Shown here one piece after another: positions 1 to 8,608 of a DNA stretch of 64,000 nt (position 1 is the first letter of the stretch; each line of letters opens with the position of its first letter). The DNA is from Corynebacterium glucuronolyticum DSM 44120 (lineage in GTDB: Bacteria; Actinomycetota; Actinomycetes; Mycobacteriales; Mycobacteriaceae). The notes under the pieces are model-generated. The model made no database searches, was not told the DNA's origin, and was given only the letters and a program-made list of their open reading frames with translations. The stretch is taken from assembly GCF_030440595.1 (NCBI RefSeq), contig NZ_CP047452.1, positions 1,612,001 to 1,676,000 on the forward strand, given 5' to 3'. A program made the position numbers and the translations under genes.

Positions 1-668
1 CGGCGACCGGAGTAGAACGGGATCTCCACCCGCACGTGCTCACGTGCCTTGGTGTACCGCATGGCGTGCATGAGCTCGTTAATAGTCTCCATATCGGGAG
101 CCTCGAACGCCAGGATCCATTCGTAGTCCCCCAGTGCAAAAGCGCTCATGGTATTCGCCAGAACATTTCCGAACTTGCGCCCAGCCTGACCGTGATCAGC
201 AAGAATCTTGCGACGTTCGGAAGGATCGAGAAGATACCAATCGTACGAGCGAACGAACGGATAGACGGTGATCCAGCGCTCCGGTTCCATCCCCATAATG
301 AAGGCAGGAAGGTGGGACTTGTTGAATTCCGCCGGGCGGTGAATGCTCGTTCCGATCCAGTTGATCTCACTGGCAGCACCGATAAGGGTCGTGCGACGGA
401 AGGCATTGTAGGCGTCCTGGAGGTCCTCCAGATTTTCGCCATGCCACCAAATCATGTAATCGCCTTCGGCACGAACTCCGGAGACGTTATAGACACCGCG
501 TACGGTAATGCCCTTGTCCTTCACCCCTGCGAGGAAGCTTTTGAGCTGTTCGATGACCTCGGAACGGTCATCGGGAAGAACTCCGGGGATGACATCGAAG
601 ACGAGGAACTGCGAATACTGCTTAACGTCATTGAGAGCCGCGAAATCAGGATGACTGAATTTACCCAT
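1..668 (-). CDS. hemQ: Coproheme decarboxylase HemQ (chlorite dismutase family), 3' end cut off by window
   Basis: Actinobacterial HemQ converts coproheme to protoheme in the coproporphyrin-dependent haem pathway. The gene reads leftward from ATG at 668 and is still open at base 1, so about 223 residues are visible and only the extreme C-terminus is missing. The chlorite-dismutase fold is recognisable: IWWHGENLEDLQ near residues 73-84, YPFVRSYDWY at 136-145 with the family tyrosine, and ADHG near 157-160 holding the expected axial histidine, followed by a second half with GDYEWILAFEAPD. It is divergent from the DUF3000 gene. hemQ-DUF3000-rnd is a known corynebacterial order. The assignment is secure; only the end is unseen. 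Confidence 0.9.
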   Translation of the reverse strand, partial: MGKFSHPDFAALNDVKQYSQFLVFDVIPGVLPDDRSEVIEQLKSFLAGVKDKGITVRGVYNVSGVRAEGDYMIWWHGENLEDLQDAYNAFRRTTLIGAASEINWIGTSIHRPAEFNKSHLPAFIMGMEPERWITVYPFVRSYDWYLLDPSERRKILADHGQAGRKFGNVLANTMSAFALGDYEWILAFEAPDMETINELMHAMRYTKAREHVRVEIPFYSGR

Positions 669-771
669 TACTGATGCCTTTCTACATCAACCTTTAGTTT
701 CACTTAGGACATCATACTTGTTTGCGTCCCCCACTAGGAATACCGGCGTGGCTCCTACAGTTATCGGGGGT

Positions 772-1437
772 ATGTGCGTTACCGTGAACAACGTGACTGA
801 CCAACAGCTATCTTCACAGCGGCCAAGCGGAGCCGTGCACGAGCTTTCCCACGCTCGCGCCCAGGAAGCGGAGACTCCACAGGAGTTCACCGCCGCAGTA
901 GAATCCATGCATGCAGCACAACTGCGCAAAGAAATCGTCTTGGGGACGATTCGCCCCCCGCAAAAGATCGCCAAGTTCAGTCACGCAATCGGGCTTGAGG
1001 TTGACCGCGAGTCGGAAGACGAGGAAGTAAGCGCGCTCGACTCTGAAGGTGACGCATTTGGTCGGCTTATCCTTCTCTACGACCCCCGTTCCGAAGAAGC
1101 ATGGGATTCCCCCATGCGACTCGTTGCCTATATCCAGGCCGATTTAGATAGTTCCGTCGCAGGCGACCCGCTTCTGCCAGAAGTCGCATGGGAATGGTTG
1201 AAAGAGGGATTGGGGAAAACCTCCGCAACGTACACGAATCTGGGTGGGACAGTCACATCTACCGCCTCCGTCCGCTACGGGGAGATCGGTGGTCCTCCAC
1301 GAGCCTACCAAGTGGAGTTGCGAGCATCCTGGACCGCAGCCGATGCCAATCTTGCCGCCCATGTCGAAGGTTTTGCGCACGTACTCGCAGCCGTCGCTGG
1401 GCTGCCACCTGTTGGCGTAACGAACATTGGCTCCTAA
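772..1437 (+). CDS. DUF3000 family protein, function unknown
   Basis: This is an actinobacterial protein of about 220 residues. I recognise the DUF3000 core from AAVESMHAAQLRKEIVLG through RPPQKIAKFSHAIG to a C-terminal half with WEWLKEGL and a SWTA..DLAAHV-like stretch. No catalytic motif, signal peptide or membrane segment is visible, and no function is known to me. The start is uncertain: TTG at 718 has AGGAC in front, ATG at 772 has G-rich sequence immediately before it, and GTG at 784 has that G-tract about 13 bases upstream. I chose the only ATG. It is divergent from hemQ and lies upstream of rnd, as in related genomes. Confidence 0.75.
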   Translation: MCVTVNNVTDQQLSSQRPSGAVHELSHARAQEAETPQEFTAAVESMHAAQLRKEIVLGTIRPPQKIAKFSHAIGLEVDRESEDEEVSALDSEGDAFGRLILLYDPRSEEAWDSPMRLVAYIQADLDSSVAGDPLLPEVAWEWLKEGLGKTSATYTNLGGTVTSTASVRYGEIGGPPRAYQVELRASWTAADANLAAHVEGFAHVLAAVAGLPPVGVTNIGS

Positions 1438-1576
1438 GGCGTACGCACGCATCATTTCCGCACGCGCCACTAAACTGCGTCAATTTTGTGGTGCTGCACG
1501 AAAATTTCGACTGATGGAGTCGGAAAGGAAACCTGCTGCGACAGTAGTCATAGCTAGAAAGAGTAGAACGTAACCA

Positions 1577-2737
1577 ATGCTTCTCACAGCTCCACGAGAC
1601 GGCAAAACTCCACTGGTTGACAATCCCTCTCAGTTAGCTGACTGTGCAGCCACACTCTCTCCAGGTGCTCCTATCGCTATCGACACCGAACGAGCCTCTG
1701 GGTACACCTACGACGATCGTGCCTACCTGATCCAACTCCGACAGGAGGGCATCGGTACGTTTCTCATTGATGCCGAAGCACTCCGCGATGATCTTCCCCC
1801 TGTCCTCGCTCCAGCAGTCAACGCATGCCCGTGGGTCTTGCACGCCGCCGTCAGCGACATCCCGTGCTTAGCTGACGTAGGAATGACCGCGCCTACGCTA
1901 TTCGACACCGAGGTCGCCGGTCGCTTCCTGGGTTTTGACAAGGTCAACCTCGCTGCGATGACAAACCGAATCCTCGGTATCGACCTCAAAAAAGGCCACG
2001 CAGCTGAAAACTGGTCGAAACGACCCATTCCGCGCTCGTGGCTCATTTATGCTGCCCTCGATGTCGAACTGCTCATTGAGCTGGCCGACACTCTCACTGC
2101 ACTCCTCGAACGCGAGGGAAAGCTTGCATGGGCTGAGGCCGAGTTCCAACACATCATCGACTGCCCGCCTCACCACCACGAAAAGACATGGCTCGATGTC
2201 AAAGGGATCCGTCGCATGCATGGCCCGCAGGTACAGGCCGCCCGCGCGCTGTTTAACAAGCGAGAGCTCATCGCATACCGTAAAGGGATTGCCCCCGGAC
2301 GGGTACTGAGCAACAAGCTTCTCAGCCTCCTTGCCGAGAAATACCCAACAACTGCGGAAGACGTTGACACCATTCTTCATCACCGCTCCGACCCCTCGAT
2401 GTGGGCCGATGTTATCCGTCGGTCTCTTGCGTTGCCGAGGGAGAAGTGGACAACGCTTCCCCATGAGGATGGGACTCCGGCAAAAAGCGCATGGAAAAGG
2501 CTCTCCCCTGAGGCGTGGGACGCTCTCCACAATGTGACCGCAGCAATCGCAGACCACGCACAAGATCTGCAGATGGACCCTATCGTCCTCGTCTCCCCCG
2601 CCCTTGTTCGAGATGCGGTTTGGCAGCGTGTCTTTGACGGAGACTCGACCCCTGTGGCAGAAATCCTCCGCGATCGTGGTGCCCGCGACTGGCAGATTGA
2701 CCAGGTGGGCGAGATCATAGAAGATTTCCTGCCGTAA
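1577..2737 (+). CDS. rnd: Ribonuclease D-type 3'-5' exoribonuclease with HRDC domain
   Basis: This is a 386-residue DEDD-family 3'-5' exonuclease for RNA processing and tRNA maturation. The N-terminal domain has the ExoI motif IAIDTERASG (Asp36, Glu38), an ExoII region around residues 85-115 and the ExoIII tyrosine motif IYAALDVELL near 157-166. An HRDC-type helical domain begins around residue 205 (RALFNKRELIAYRKG). A second, degenerate helical domain follows near residues 280-380, giving the long actinobacterial form. The ATG at 1577 has no strong Shine-Dalgarno sequence. A TAGAAC hexamer at 1564-1569 lies close enough that the mRNA could be leaderless, but that is inference. Confidence 0.9.
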   Translation: MLLTAPRDGKTPLVDNPSQLADCAATLSPGAPIAIDTERASGYTYDDRAYLIQLRQEGIGTFLIDAEALRDDLPPVLAPAVNACPWVLHAAVSDIPCLADVGMTAPTLFDTEVAGRFLGFDKVNLAAMTNRILGIDLKKGHAAENWSKRPIPRSWLIYAALDVELLIELADTLTALLEREGKLAWAEAEFQHIIDCPPHHHEKTWLDVKGIRRMHGPQVQAARALFNKRELIAYRKGIAPGRVLSNKLLSLLAEKYPTTAEDVDTILHHRSDPSMWADVIRRSLALPREKWTTLPHEDGTPAKSAWKRLSPEAWDALHNVTAAIADHAQDLQMDPIVLVSPALVRDAVWQRVFDGDSTPVAEILRDRGARDWQIDQVGEIIEDFLP

Positions 2738-3388
2738 CGGCGTCAGCTATCCGCACGACCTGGGTTCCGAGACCTGCGCACCCCGTCATGCTCCCCCTCG
2801 GTTCTTCTTCATACACACGTTATCGTTTCAGCTCTCCTCCCCGTCCCCATCCGGTCCAGTGCGACGCCGCATCCCCCGTCGTCCATCTCCTCGTCGTCCA
2901 CCGCCCCGGCGCGCTTAATTCTCGCCTGACTGACACCCCGCCGCGCCACGTCCCCCTAATCATGCAGTTGTCTTCGGCTCTGTCCTGTCTCTGGCTCTGT
3001 CCAGGTGGTCGGCTACGTACTGAGGCGTGCACGTCCCCGCGTTGGAGTGCCTAACGTTTGTGTTCTTTACCCTGGCGTGCCCCCGCTGCGTCCACCTCTG
3101 TAGAGCGTTCGTCGTCCCCAACTCCGACCGTGGGTAGGTTATGAGGGCCTCTCGAGGACAACGCGCACTACTCGTTCCGGTGCCCCATGCGTAGTCTCCT
3201 CCCCAACCCCAGGTACCTACCCGTACCGCTCAGGTTCTCTTCGCCGCGCAGCCCCTACTCACCACCGCGTATCTCGCGAACTGTTCAATGGTGGAAAACT
3301 GCTGATGGAGAATGAAAAACACTGTAGGCAAAAATCCATGATTGATGCATATTTTGCATTTCGTTGCATTTTTTATTAAGGTTCAATC
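2738..3388. other. Gene-free stretch upstream of argC
   Basis: About 650 bases separate rnd from argC. The first 500 are C-rich on the plus strand and hold only short open frames with no recognisable protein and no good ribosome binding site. The last 90 bases become AT-rich and carry the probable ArgR operator and the argC ribosome binding site. I see no tRNA, no convincing terminator and no repeat. Confidence 0.5.
3345..3369 (+). promoter_or_regulatory. Probable ArgR operator (ARG box) before argC
   Basis: ATGCA-N5-TGCAT at 3345-3359 is a perfect AT-rich inverted repeat, and a third TGCAT follows at 3365-3369, giving three TGCAT units about one helical turn apart. It ends 20 bases before the argC start. 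Actinobacterial ARG boxes are AT-rich palindromes built on TGCAT-like halves. The reading as an ArgR site rests on position and shape; no argR gene is in the window. Confidence 0.55.
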
Positions 3389-4435
3389 ATGGCAGTTACG
3401 ATAGGAATCGCCGGTGCAACCGGTTATGCAGGATCTGAAGTGCTACGACTTCTCCTCAGTCACCCCGCATACAATTCAGGAAACATAATAATTGGCCCGC
3501 TCATGGGGAATTCAACGGCGGGCGAAAAGGTTGGAACCCTCCTGCCCCACCTTTCTCCACTCGCAGATCGCGAAATCGAGCCTCTGACCGTCGAACTCCT
3601 TCGCCAGTGCGATGTCGCGTTCCTCGCACTCCCCCACGGTCACTCCGGTGAGATCGCGCGTCAGATGGAGGATGATTGTCTCGTCATTGACCTGTCCGCC
3701 GATTTTAGGCTCGAAGACCCGATGCAGTGGGAAAAGTTCTACGGATCGACGCACGCTGGAACATTTACCTACGGTCTACCCGAGCTGCCCGGCCAGCGGG
3801 AACAGCTCCGAAATACCACCGCCATCGCAGTACCGGGATGCTTCCCGACGGGTGCCACCCTGGCGGCAGTGCCGGCGCTAGCCAAAAACATCATCAAGCC
3901 GGAGCTCACCATTGTCAGCTTCTCCGGTGTATCCGGTGCCGGTAAGAAAGCATCCGTGGCCAACCTCGGAGCCGAGACAATGAATACTGCACGGGCATAC
4001 AACGTCGGTGGCATCCATCGTCATACGCCAGAAATCGAACAAAACCTGTCTCACGTCACGGATGAACCTGTCAACGTGTCTTTTACTCCGGTTCTCGCCC
4101 CGATGACGCGCGGAATCCTCAGCACGGTTGTAGCACCGCTGGCACAGCCAGACATGACAACAGATGAGCTCAGGGACCTGTATGTCCAGTGGTACGGCAA
4201 CGAGCAGTTCGTCATCGTTTTGCCTCCCAATCAGCAGCCGGCAACTCAAAACGTCCTTGGCTCTAATTACTGTCACGTGCAGGTAGCCGTCGATCGCCAC
4301 GCACAGAAGGTAGTTATCACTTCCGCTATTGATAACCTTGCCAAAGGCACTGCGGGCAACGCGATTCAATCCATGAACCTCGCTCTCGGATGGCCAGAAT
4401 CTGCCGGCCTCACTGCACCGGCGGCGGCTCCGTAA
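3389..4435 (+). CDS. argC: N-acetyl-gamma-glutamyl-phosphate reductase
   Basis: ArgC makes N-acetylglutamate semialdehyde from N-acetylglutamyl phosphate with NADPH, the third step of arginine synthesis. The 348-residue protein has the Rossmann motif GATGYAG at residues 9-15 and the catalytic cysteine Cys151 in AVPGCFPTGATL. The family sequence FSGVSGAGKK follows, then a histidine-containing GGIHRHTPEIEQ segment. Length is normal for the family. The ATG has TTAAGG at a good distance. It is the first gene of the argCJBD block and lies directly behind the probable ArgR operator. Confidence 0.96.
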   Translation: MAVTIGIAGATGYAGSEVLRLLLSHPAYNSGNIIIGPLMGNSTAGEKVGTLLPHLSPLADREIEPLTVELLRQCDVAFLALPHGHSGEIARQMEDDCLVIDLSADFRLEDPMQWEKFYGSTHAGTFTYGLPELPGQREQLRNTTAIAVPGCFPTGATLAAVPALAKNIIKPELTIVSFSGVSGAGKKASVANLGAETMNTARAYNVGGIHRHTPEIEQNLSHVTDEPVNVSFTPVLAPMTRGILSTVVAPLAQPDMTTDELRDLYVQWYGNEQFVIVLPPNQQPATQNVLGSNYCHVQVAVDRHAQKVVITSAIDNLAKGTAGNAIQSMNLALGWPESAGLTAPAAAP

Positions 4436-4569
4436 GCGTAAGGAACCGAATGAAATGGGCATCCCCCATTTCTGGTGATAAACAGCAATGATCACCGCCC
4501 GGAGATAGCCACCACGCAGCCACACTAGTTCTACTCTCACACACACTTTTCAGAGAAAGTCCCACGACC

Positions 4570-5760
4570 ATGACTACACAATCAGATTCCACCCATCCCG
4601 CCTCTATCACTTCCGTTCCTGGTTTTACTGCCGCAGGCGTCTCAGCCGGTTTGAAGAAATCCGGCAAGAAGGACCTCGCGCTCATCGTGAACAACGGCCC
4701 CTCTTACATAGCAGCCGCAGTGTTCACCCGCAATAAAGTGTGCGCCGCCCCCGTCACACTCACCAAACAGAACGTATCCAACGGCACTATTCGCGCTGTC
4801 ATCATCAACTCCGGCAATGCTAACGCTTGTACTGGTTCAACGGGCCTCGAAAACGCCCAGGCACAGGCGGATCTGACCGCCGACGCGTTGTCTATTTCTT
4901 CCGAAGACATCGCCGTGTGCTCGACAGGAATCATTGGTGAGCAGTTACCGATGGATACGCTGGCCGCAGGGATCCCCACAGTCGTTCACGCACTGGACGC
5001 ATCCGCAGACGCTGGGATGAATGCTGCTGAGGCGATTATGACCACAGACACGGTAGCAAAGACTACTTTTGTCTCCGAACCCAATTTTGTCGTCGGTGGA
5101 ATTGGCAAAGGTGTAGGGATGATGGCTCCATCACTCGCGACCATGCTCTGCATTCTGGCCACGGATGCGGAGATCACGCCGGATATGGCCCGCGAGGCAT
5201 TACGGAATGGCTCGGCACAAACCTTCAACACCCTCGATATCGACGGAACTACATCCACCAACGACACCGTCATTCTGCTCGCCAATGGATCCAGCGGCTA
5301 CCGCCCCACCCAGGCGGAAATCAATGCTGCCGTGCTTAAGGCCTGCGAGGATATCGCCTGCCAGTTGCAAGCCGATGCAGAGGGGGTGACAAAGAGGGTG
5401 AGCATCACTGTCACGGGAGCAGCCAACGATGCAGAAGCTCTCGTCGCTGCTCGAGTGGTGGGACGCGACAACCTATTCAAGTGCGCGATGTTCGGATCTG
5501 ACCCAAATTGGGGACGAACTCTCGCTGCCGTGGGCATGGCAGATGCAGCAATGGACCCGGACAATCTGAGTGTCGTTTTCAACGGCCACGCAGTGTGCAC
5601 GCACTCGACTCCAACGGCTGATGCGAAGGATGTCGACCTGTCCGGCCCGGATATCGCTGTATCCATCGATCTGGGCACTGGGAAGACAGGGACAGCAACG
5701 GTGCGAACCACCGATCTTTCCCACCAATACGTGGAAATCAACTCGGCTTACCACACCTAG
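4570..5760 (+). CDS. argJ: Bifunctional ornithine acetyltransferase / N-acetylglutamate synthase
   Basis: ArgJ transfers the acetyl group from N-acetylornithine to glutamate, recycling it in the cyclic arginine pathway; some members also use acetyl-CoA. The 396-residue precursor is expected to cut itself into alpha and beta chains before the conserved threonine Thr191 in [14 protein letters not shown]. The oxyanion motif TG near 119-120 ([11 protein letters not shown]) and the motif [10 protein letters not shown] at 80-89 are intact. ATG at 4570 follows GAGAAAG. It starts 134 bases after argC, a wider gap than in most compact arg operons. Confidence 0.96.
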   Translation: MTTQSDSTHPASITSVPGFTAAGVSAGLKKSGKKDLALIVNNGPSYIAAAVFTRNKVCAAPVTLTKQNVSNGTIRAVIINSGNANACTGSTGLENAQAQADLTADALSISSEDIAVCSTGIIGEQLPMDTLAAGIPTVVHALDASADAGMNAAEAIMTTDTVAKTTFVSEPNFVVGGIGKGVGMMAPSLATMLCILATDAEITPDMAREALRNGSAQTFNTLDIDGTTSTNDTVILLANGSSGYRPTQAEINAAVLKACEDIACQLQADAEGVTKRVSITVTGAANDAEALVAARVVGRDNLFKCAMFGSDPNWGRTLAAVGMADAAMDPDNLSVVFNGHAVCTHSTPTADAKDVDLSGPDIAVSIDLGTGKTGTATVRTTDLSHQYVEINSAYHT

Positions 5761-6082
5761 AACATTCCTGCTCTCGCCCACATAACCACTCTTTGCATCC
5801 TCCTTCCTCCCCATGGAGAAACCTCTGCACAGGGGATGACATCTTGGCGCAGGCACCAGACACAACACCCGGAGAGACCACCCACTCCGTCTTGCAGATA
5901 AGACAAGGAAGGTATGCGAGAGCAGGAATGGGTGCGACTCGACAACAGACATGAACACGTAACACCAGCCAACACTCACTGAACGTGCTGAAGAGGCTGT
6001 GCCCCAGATGCGCCGAATTATTGAGCCAATACGTGCAGACATTCGGACGCTAAAGAAAATATCCTAACGAGGAAAGATACCA
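5761..6082. other. Gap between argJ and argB
   Basis: This 322-base spacer contains no open frame with a recognisable product and no clear terminator. Its last 30 bases carry the argB ribosome binding site AACGAGGAAAG. Its length suggests that argB may have its own promoter or lie on a long, weakly coupled transcript. Confidence 0.4.
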
Positions 6083-6982
6083 ATGCTCGCTAATGTGAAT
6101 CCCCATGTGAGAGCCCAGGTTTTGGCTGAGGCCCTCCCGTGGATGCAGCATTTCAAAGGAAAAACAATCGTCGTCAAGTACGGTGGGAACGCGATGGTCA
6201 ACGAGGACCTGAAAAAGGCCTTCGCTGCGGACATGGTCTTCCTCCGAAGCATCGGTGCCCACCCTGTCGTCGTCCACGGCGGTGGACCTCAAATAAATGC
6301 GATGCTTCAAAAGCTCGGCATTGAGGGAGAGTTCCGCGGCGGGTTCCGCATCACCACTCACGACACTCTCGATGTCGTGCGGATGGTCCTCTTTGGCAAG
6401 GTTGGCAGAGAACTCGTAGGCCTCATCAACTCCTACGGTCCTTATGCAATCGGCACAACAGGAGAGGACGGCGGGCTGTTCACAGCCACCAAACGACTCG
6501 TCACCGTAGACGGAAAGCCAACCGATGTGGGACTTGTTGGGGATATCACCTCCGTGCGTACTGAGGCCATCACTGACCTCATAGACAACGGACGAATACC
6601 TGTCGTCTCCACTATCGCCCCAGATAAGGATGGGCAGGTCTACAACATCAACGCCGATTCTGCTGCCGGTGCCCTGGCGACTGCCCTCCACGCTGAACGT
6701 CTTGTCATGCTCACCGATGTACCTGGGTTGCTCGCAGACTACCCCGATGAGTCAAGTCTCATCAGCTCAATCGACACTGACGCATTGAGCAGGTTGCTGC
6801 CTTCTCTCGACGCCGGGATGATCCCCAAGATGGAGGCTTGTCTCAATGCCGTCAGCTCTGGAGTATCTGCCGCGCACGTTGTTGATGGTCGCGTTGCCCA
6901 TGCTGTGCTCCTCGAGTTTTTATCCACTTCCGGTATCGGAACGATGGTCACCCCGGTAACACAGGAATCTGCAGAAATGTGA
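6083..6982 (+). CDS. argB: Acetylglutamate kinase
   Basis: ArgB phosphorylates N-acetylglutamate with ATP, usually the arginine-inhibited step where the cyclic pathway is used. The 299-residue amino-acid-kinase fold shows VVKYGGNAM near residues 30-38 and [14 protein letters not shown] for phosphate and substrate binding. ATP-site features follow: [19 protein letters not shown] and MLTDVPGL. The N-terminal helix before the kinase core ([17 protein letters not shown]) is of the kind that mediates hexamer formation and arginine feedback in sensitive enzymes. ATG at 6083 follows GAGGAAAG. Confidence 0.96.
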   Translation: MLANVNPHVRAQVLAEALPWMQHFKGKTIVVKYGGNAMVNEDLKKAFAADMVFLRSIGAHPVVVHGGGPQINAMLQKLGIEGEFRGGFRITTHDTLDVVRMVLFGKVGRELVGLINSYGPYAIGTTGEDGGLFTATKRLVTVDGKPTDVGLVGDITSVRTEAITDLIDNGRIPVVSTIAPDKDGQVYNINADSAAGALATALHAERLVMLTDVPGLLADYPDESSLISSIDTDALSRLLPSLDAGMIPKMEACLNAVSSGVSAAHVVDGRVAHAVLLEFLSTSGIGTMVTPVTQESAEM

Positions 6983-7070
6983 TCCTAAGAACACAACAGG
7001 ACGCAGCAATCCCAGCTCGGGCTTGTGCTCACGCACGCAAACGTTTGAGTCCGCACAACAATGTGACAGC

Positions 7071-7122
7071 ACGCGGTGAGTGAGACCACGCGGGTGAGTG
7101 AGACCACGCGGTGAGTGAGACC
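7071..7122 (+). repeat. Three tandem 17-18 base repeats between argB and argD
   Basis: The unit ACGCGGTGAGTGAGACC occurs three times head to tail at 7071-7087, 7088-7105 (one extra G) and 7106-7122. It contains no start codon with a ribosome binding site and is not part of a visible gene. It lies 68 bases before argD, within its leader. Copy number may vary between strains, as in other short tandem repeats. Confidence 0.8.
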
Positions 7123-7189
7123 ACACAGAAGAGCGAACTAACAACGACACACATCAATAGGAACGACACAGTTCAACAGGAAGGAAACG

Positions 7190-8410
7190 GTGGCACGGAT
7201 GACACCTAAGGAAGGACAAGGCAGCATGTCTCAGCACGACCAACCAACCCCCGGAGAGCTCACCACACGGTGGGAATCCGTCATGATGGATAACTACGGC
7301 ACACCTGCCCTCGAGATTGTCTCTGGCCATGGTTCGTGGCTCGTGACAACCTCCGGAAAGGAGGTTCTGGATATGGTGTCGGGAATCGCGGTCAATGCGC
7401 TCGGCTACGCGCACCCGCACATCATCGCAGCCATAGAAAAGCAAGCTCACACGATCGGTCATACCTCCAACTTGGCAATCACAGAGCCCGCCGTACACCT
7501 CGCGGAACGCCTGGTTCAGCGTTTCCCGATAAAGGATGCGCGAGTCTTTTTCTGTAATTCCGGCGCGGAGGCAAACGAGGCGGCTTTCAAAATCGCCCGG
7601 CGCACCGGTCGGCCACGGATACTCGCAGCCAGTGGAGGCTTCCACGGCCGCACCATGGGTTCGCTCGCGCTTACGGGGCAGCCGAAAAAGCAAGCTCCCT
7701 TTACCCCGCTTCCACCTGGGGTTGAGTTCTTCCCATACGGTGACCTGGACTCGTTGTCTTCGCTTGTCGACGATTCGGTCGCTGCCATCATCCTCGAACC
7801 GATCCAGGGCGAGGTCGGTGTCATTCCTGCTCCAGATGGGTTCCTCTCCGGGGTCCGTGAGCTTTGTGATGCCCACGGTGTGCTGCTCATCATCGATGAA
7901 GTCCAAACCGGTGTCGGGCGCACGGGTGAATTCTTCGCCTTCAGCCATTCTGACATCGTCCCCGACATCGTGACAATGGCGAAAGCACTTGGCGGCGGTT
8001 TACCCATGGGAGCAGTCATTGCACACGGCACGGCGGCAACCTTGCTTGGACCTGGGGATCACGGGTCAACGTTCGGTGGGAACCCGATCGTTGCCGCTGC
8101 CGCCAATGCGGTCCTCGATGTGATCGACGACCAGCTTCTTTCTGAGATATCCCGGAAAGGGGCCCTGCTTGCACGGTTGACTCAGTCGTTACCCCACGTA
8201 GCCGAGGTTCGTGGCAGAGGGCTCATGGTGGGCCTTGTTCTCGATGCAGACATCGCAAAGGATGTTTCTGCACAGGCCTTGGAACAGGGATTATTTGTGA
8301 ATGCTCCAAGTGCCACTGTGATTCGTCTGGTGCCGCCATTAACAATCAGCGACGAGGAAATTTCGAAGGCCACCGTGGTCCTTCACTCGGTATTGCAAGA
8401 AATTCCCTAA
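7190..8410 (+). CDS. argD: Acetylornithine aminotransferase
   Basis: ArgD is a PLP enzyme that makes N-acetylornithine from N-acetylglutamate semialdehyde and glutamate; some members also serve lysine synthesis. The 406-residue class III aminotransferase has FCNSGAEANEAAFK (121-134), IIDEVQTGVGRTG (234-246) and the PLP lysine Lys265 in TMAKALGGGLPMG. GTG at 7190 is preceded by GGAAGGAAAC; ATG at 7199 or 7226 would remove 3 or 12 residues outside the conserved fold. It is the last arg gene here: argF and argR, which follow in C. glutamicum, are replaced by the convergent dxs gene. Confidence 0.94.
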   Translation: MARMTPKEGQGSMSQHDQPTPGELTTRWESVMMDNYGTPALEIVSGHGSWLVTTSGKEVLDMVSGIAVNALGYAHPHIIAAIEKQAHTIGHTSNLAITEPAVHLAERLVQRFPIKDARVFFCNSGAEANEAAFKIARRTGRPRILAASGGFHGRTMGSLALTGQPKKQAPFTPLPPGVEFFPYGDLDSLSSLVDDSVAAIILEPIQGEVGVIPAPDGFLSGVRELCDAHGVLLIIDEVQTGVGRTGEFFAFSHSDIVPDIVTMAKALGGGLPMGAVIAHGTAATLLGPGDHGSTFGGNPIVAAAANAVLDVIDDQLLSEISRKGALLARLTQSLPHVAEVRGRGLMVGLVLDADIAKDVSAQALEQGLFVNAPSATVIRLVPPLTISDEEISKATVVLHSVLQEIP

Positions 8411-8608
8411 ATCACGCGACAGGTGTCAGTGCCGGCTTCCTCGCATCTCCCCCTCGAAGCGGCAGCTGAGCAGAACAACTCCTGAACCGAGGAGGTTTGT
8501 GAACTTAGCTGCTTACCCGAAGCCAACGCGTTCCGGCGCTGAACACCATGAGCGGAGGCACCACGCTGCGGTCTTCCCGCTGCAGTGTGCCTGTCACCTG
8601 TGCCTATC

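Noticed and set aside
3878..4546. 222-residue frame antisense to argC
   Set aside because: Shadow frame; argC is fully supported on the other strand.
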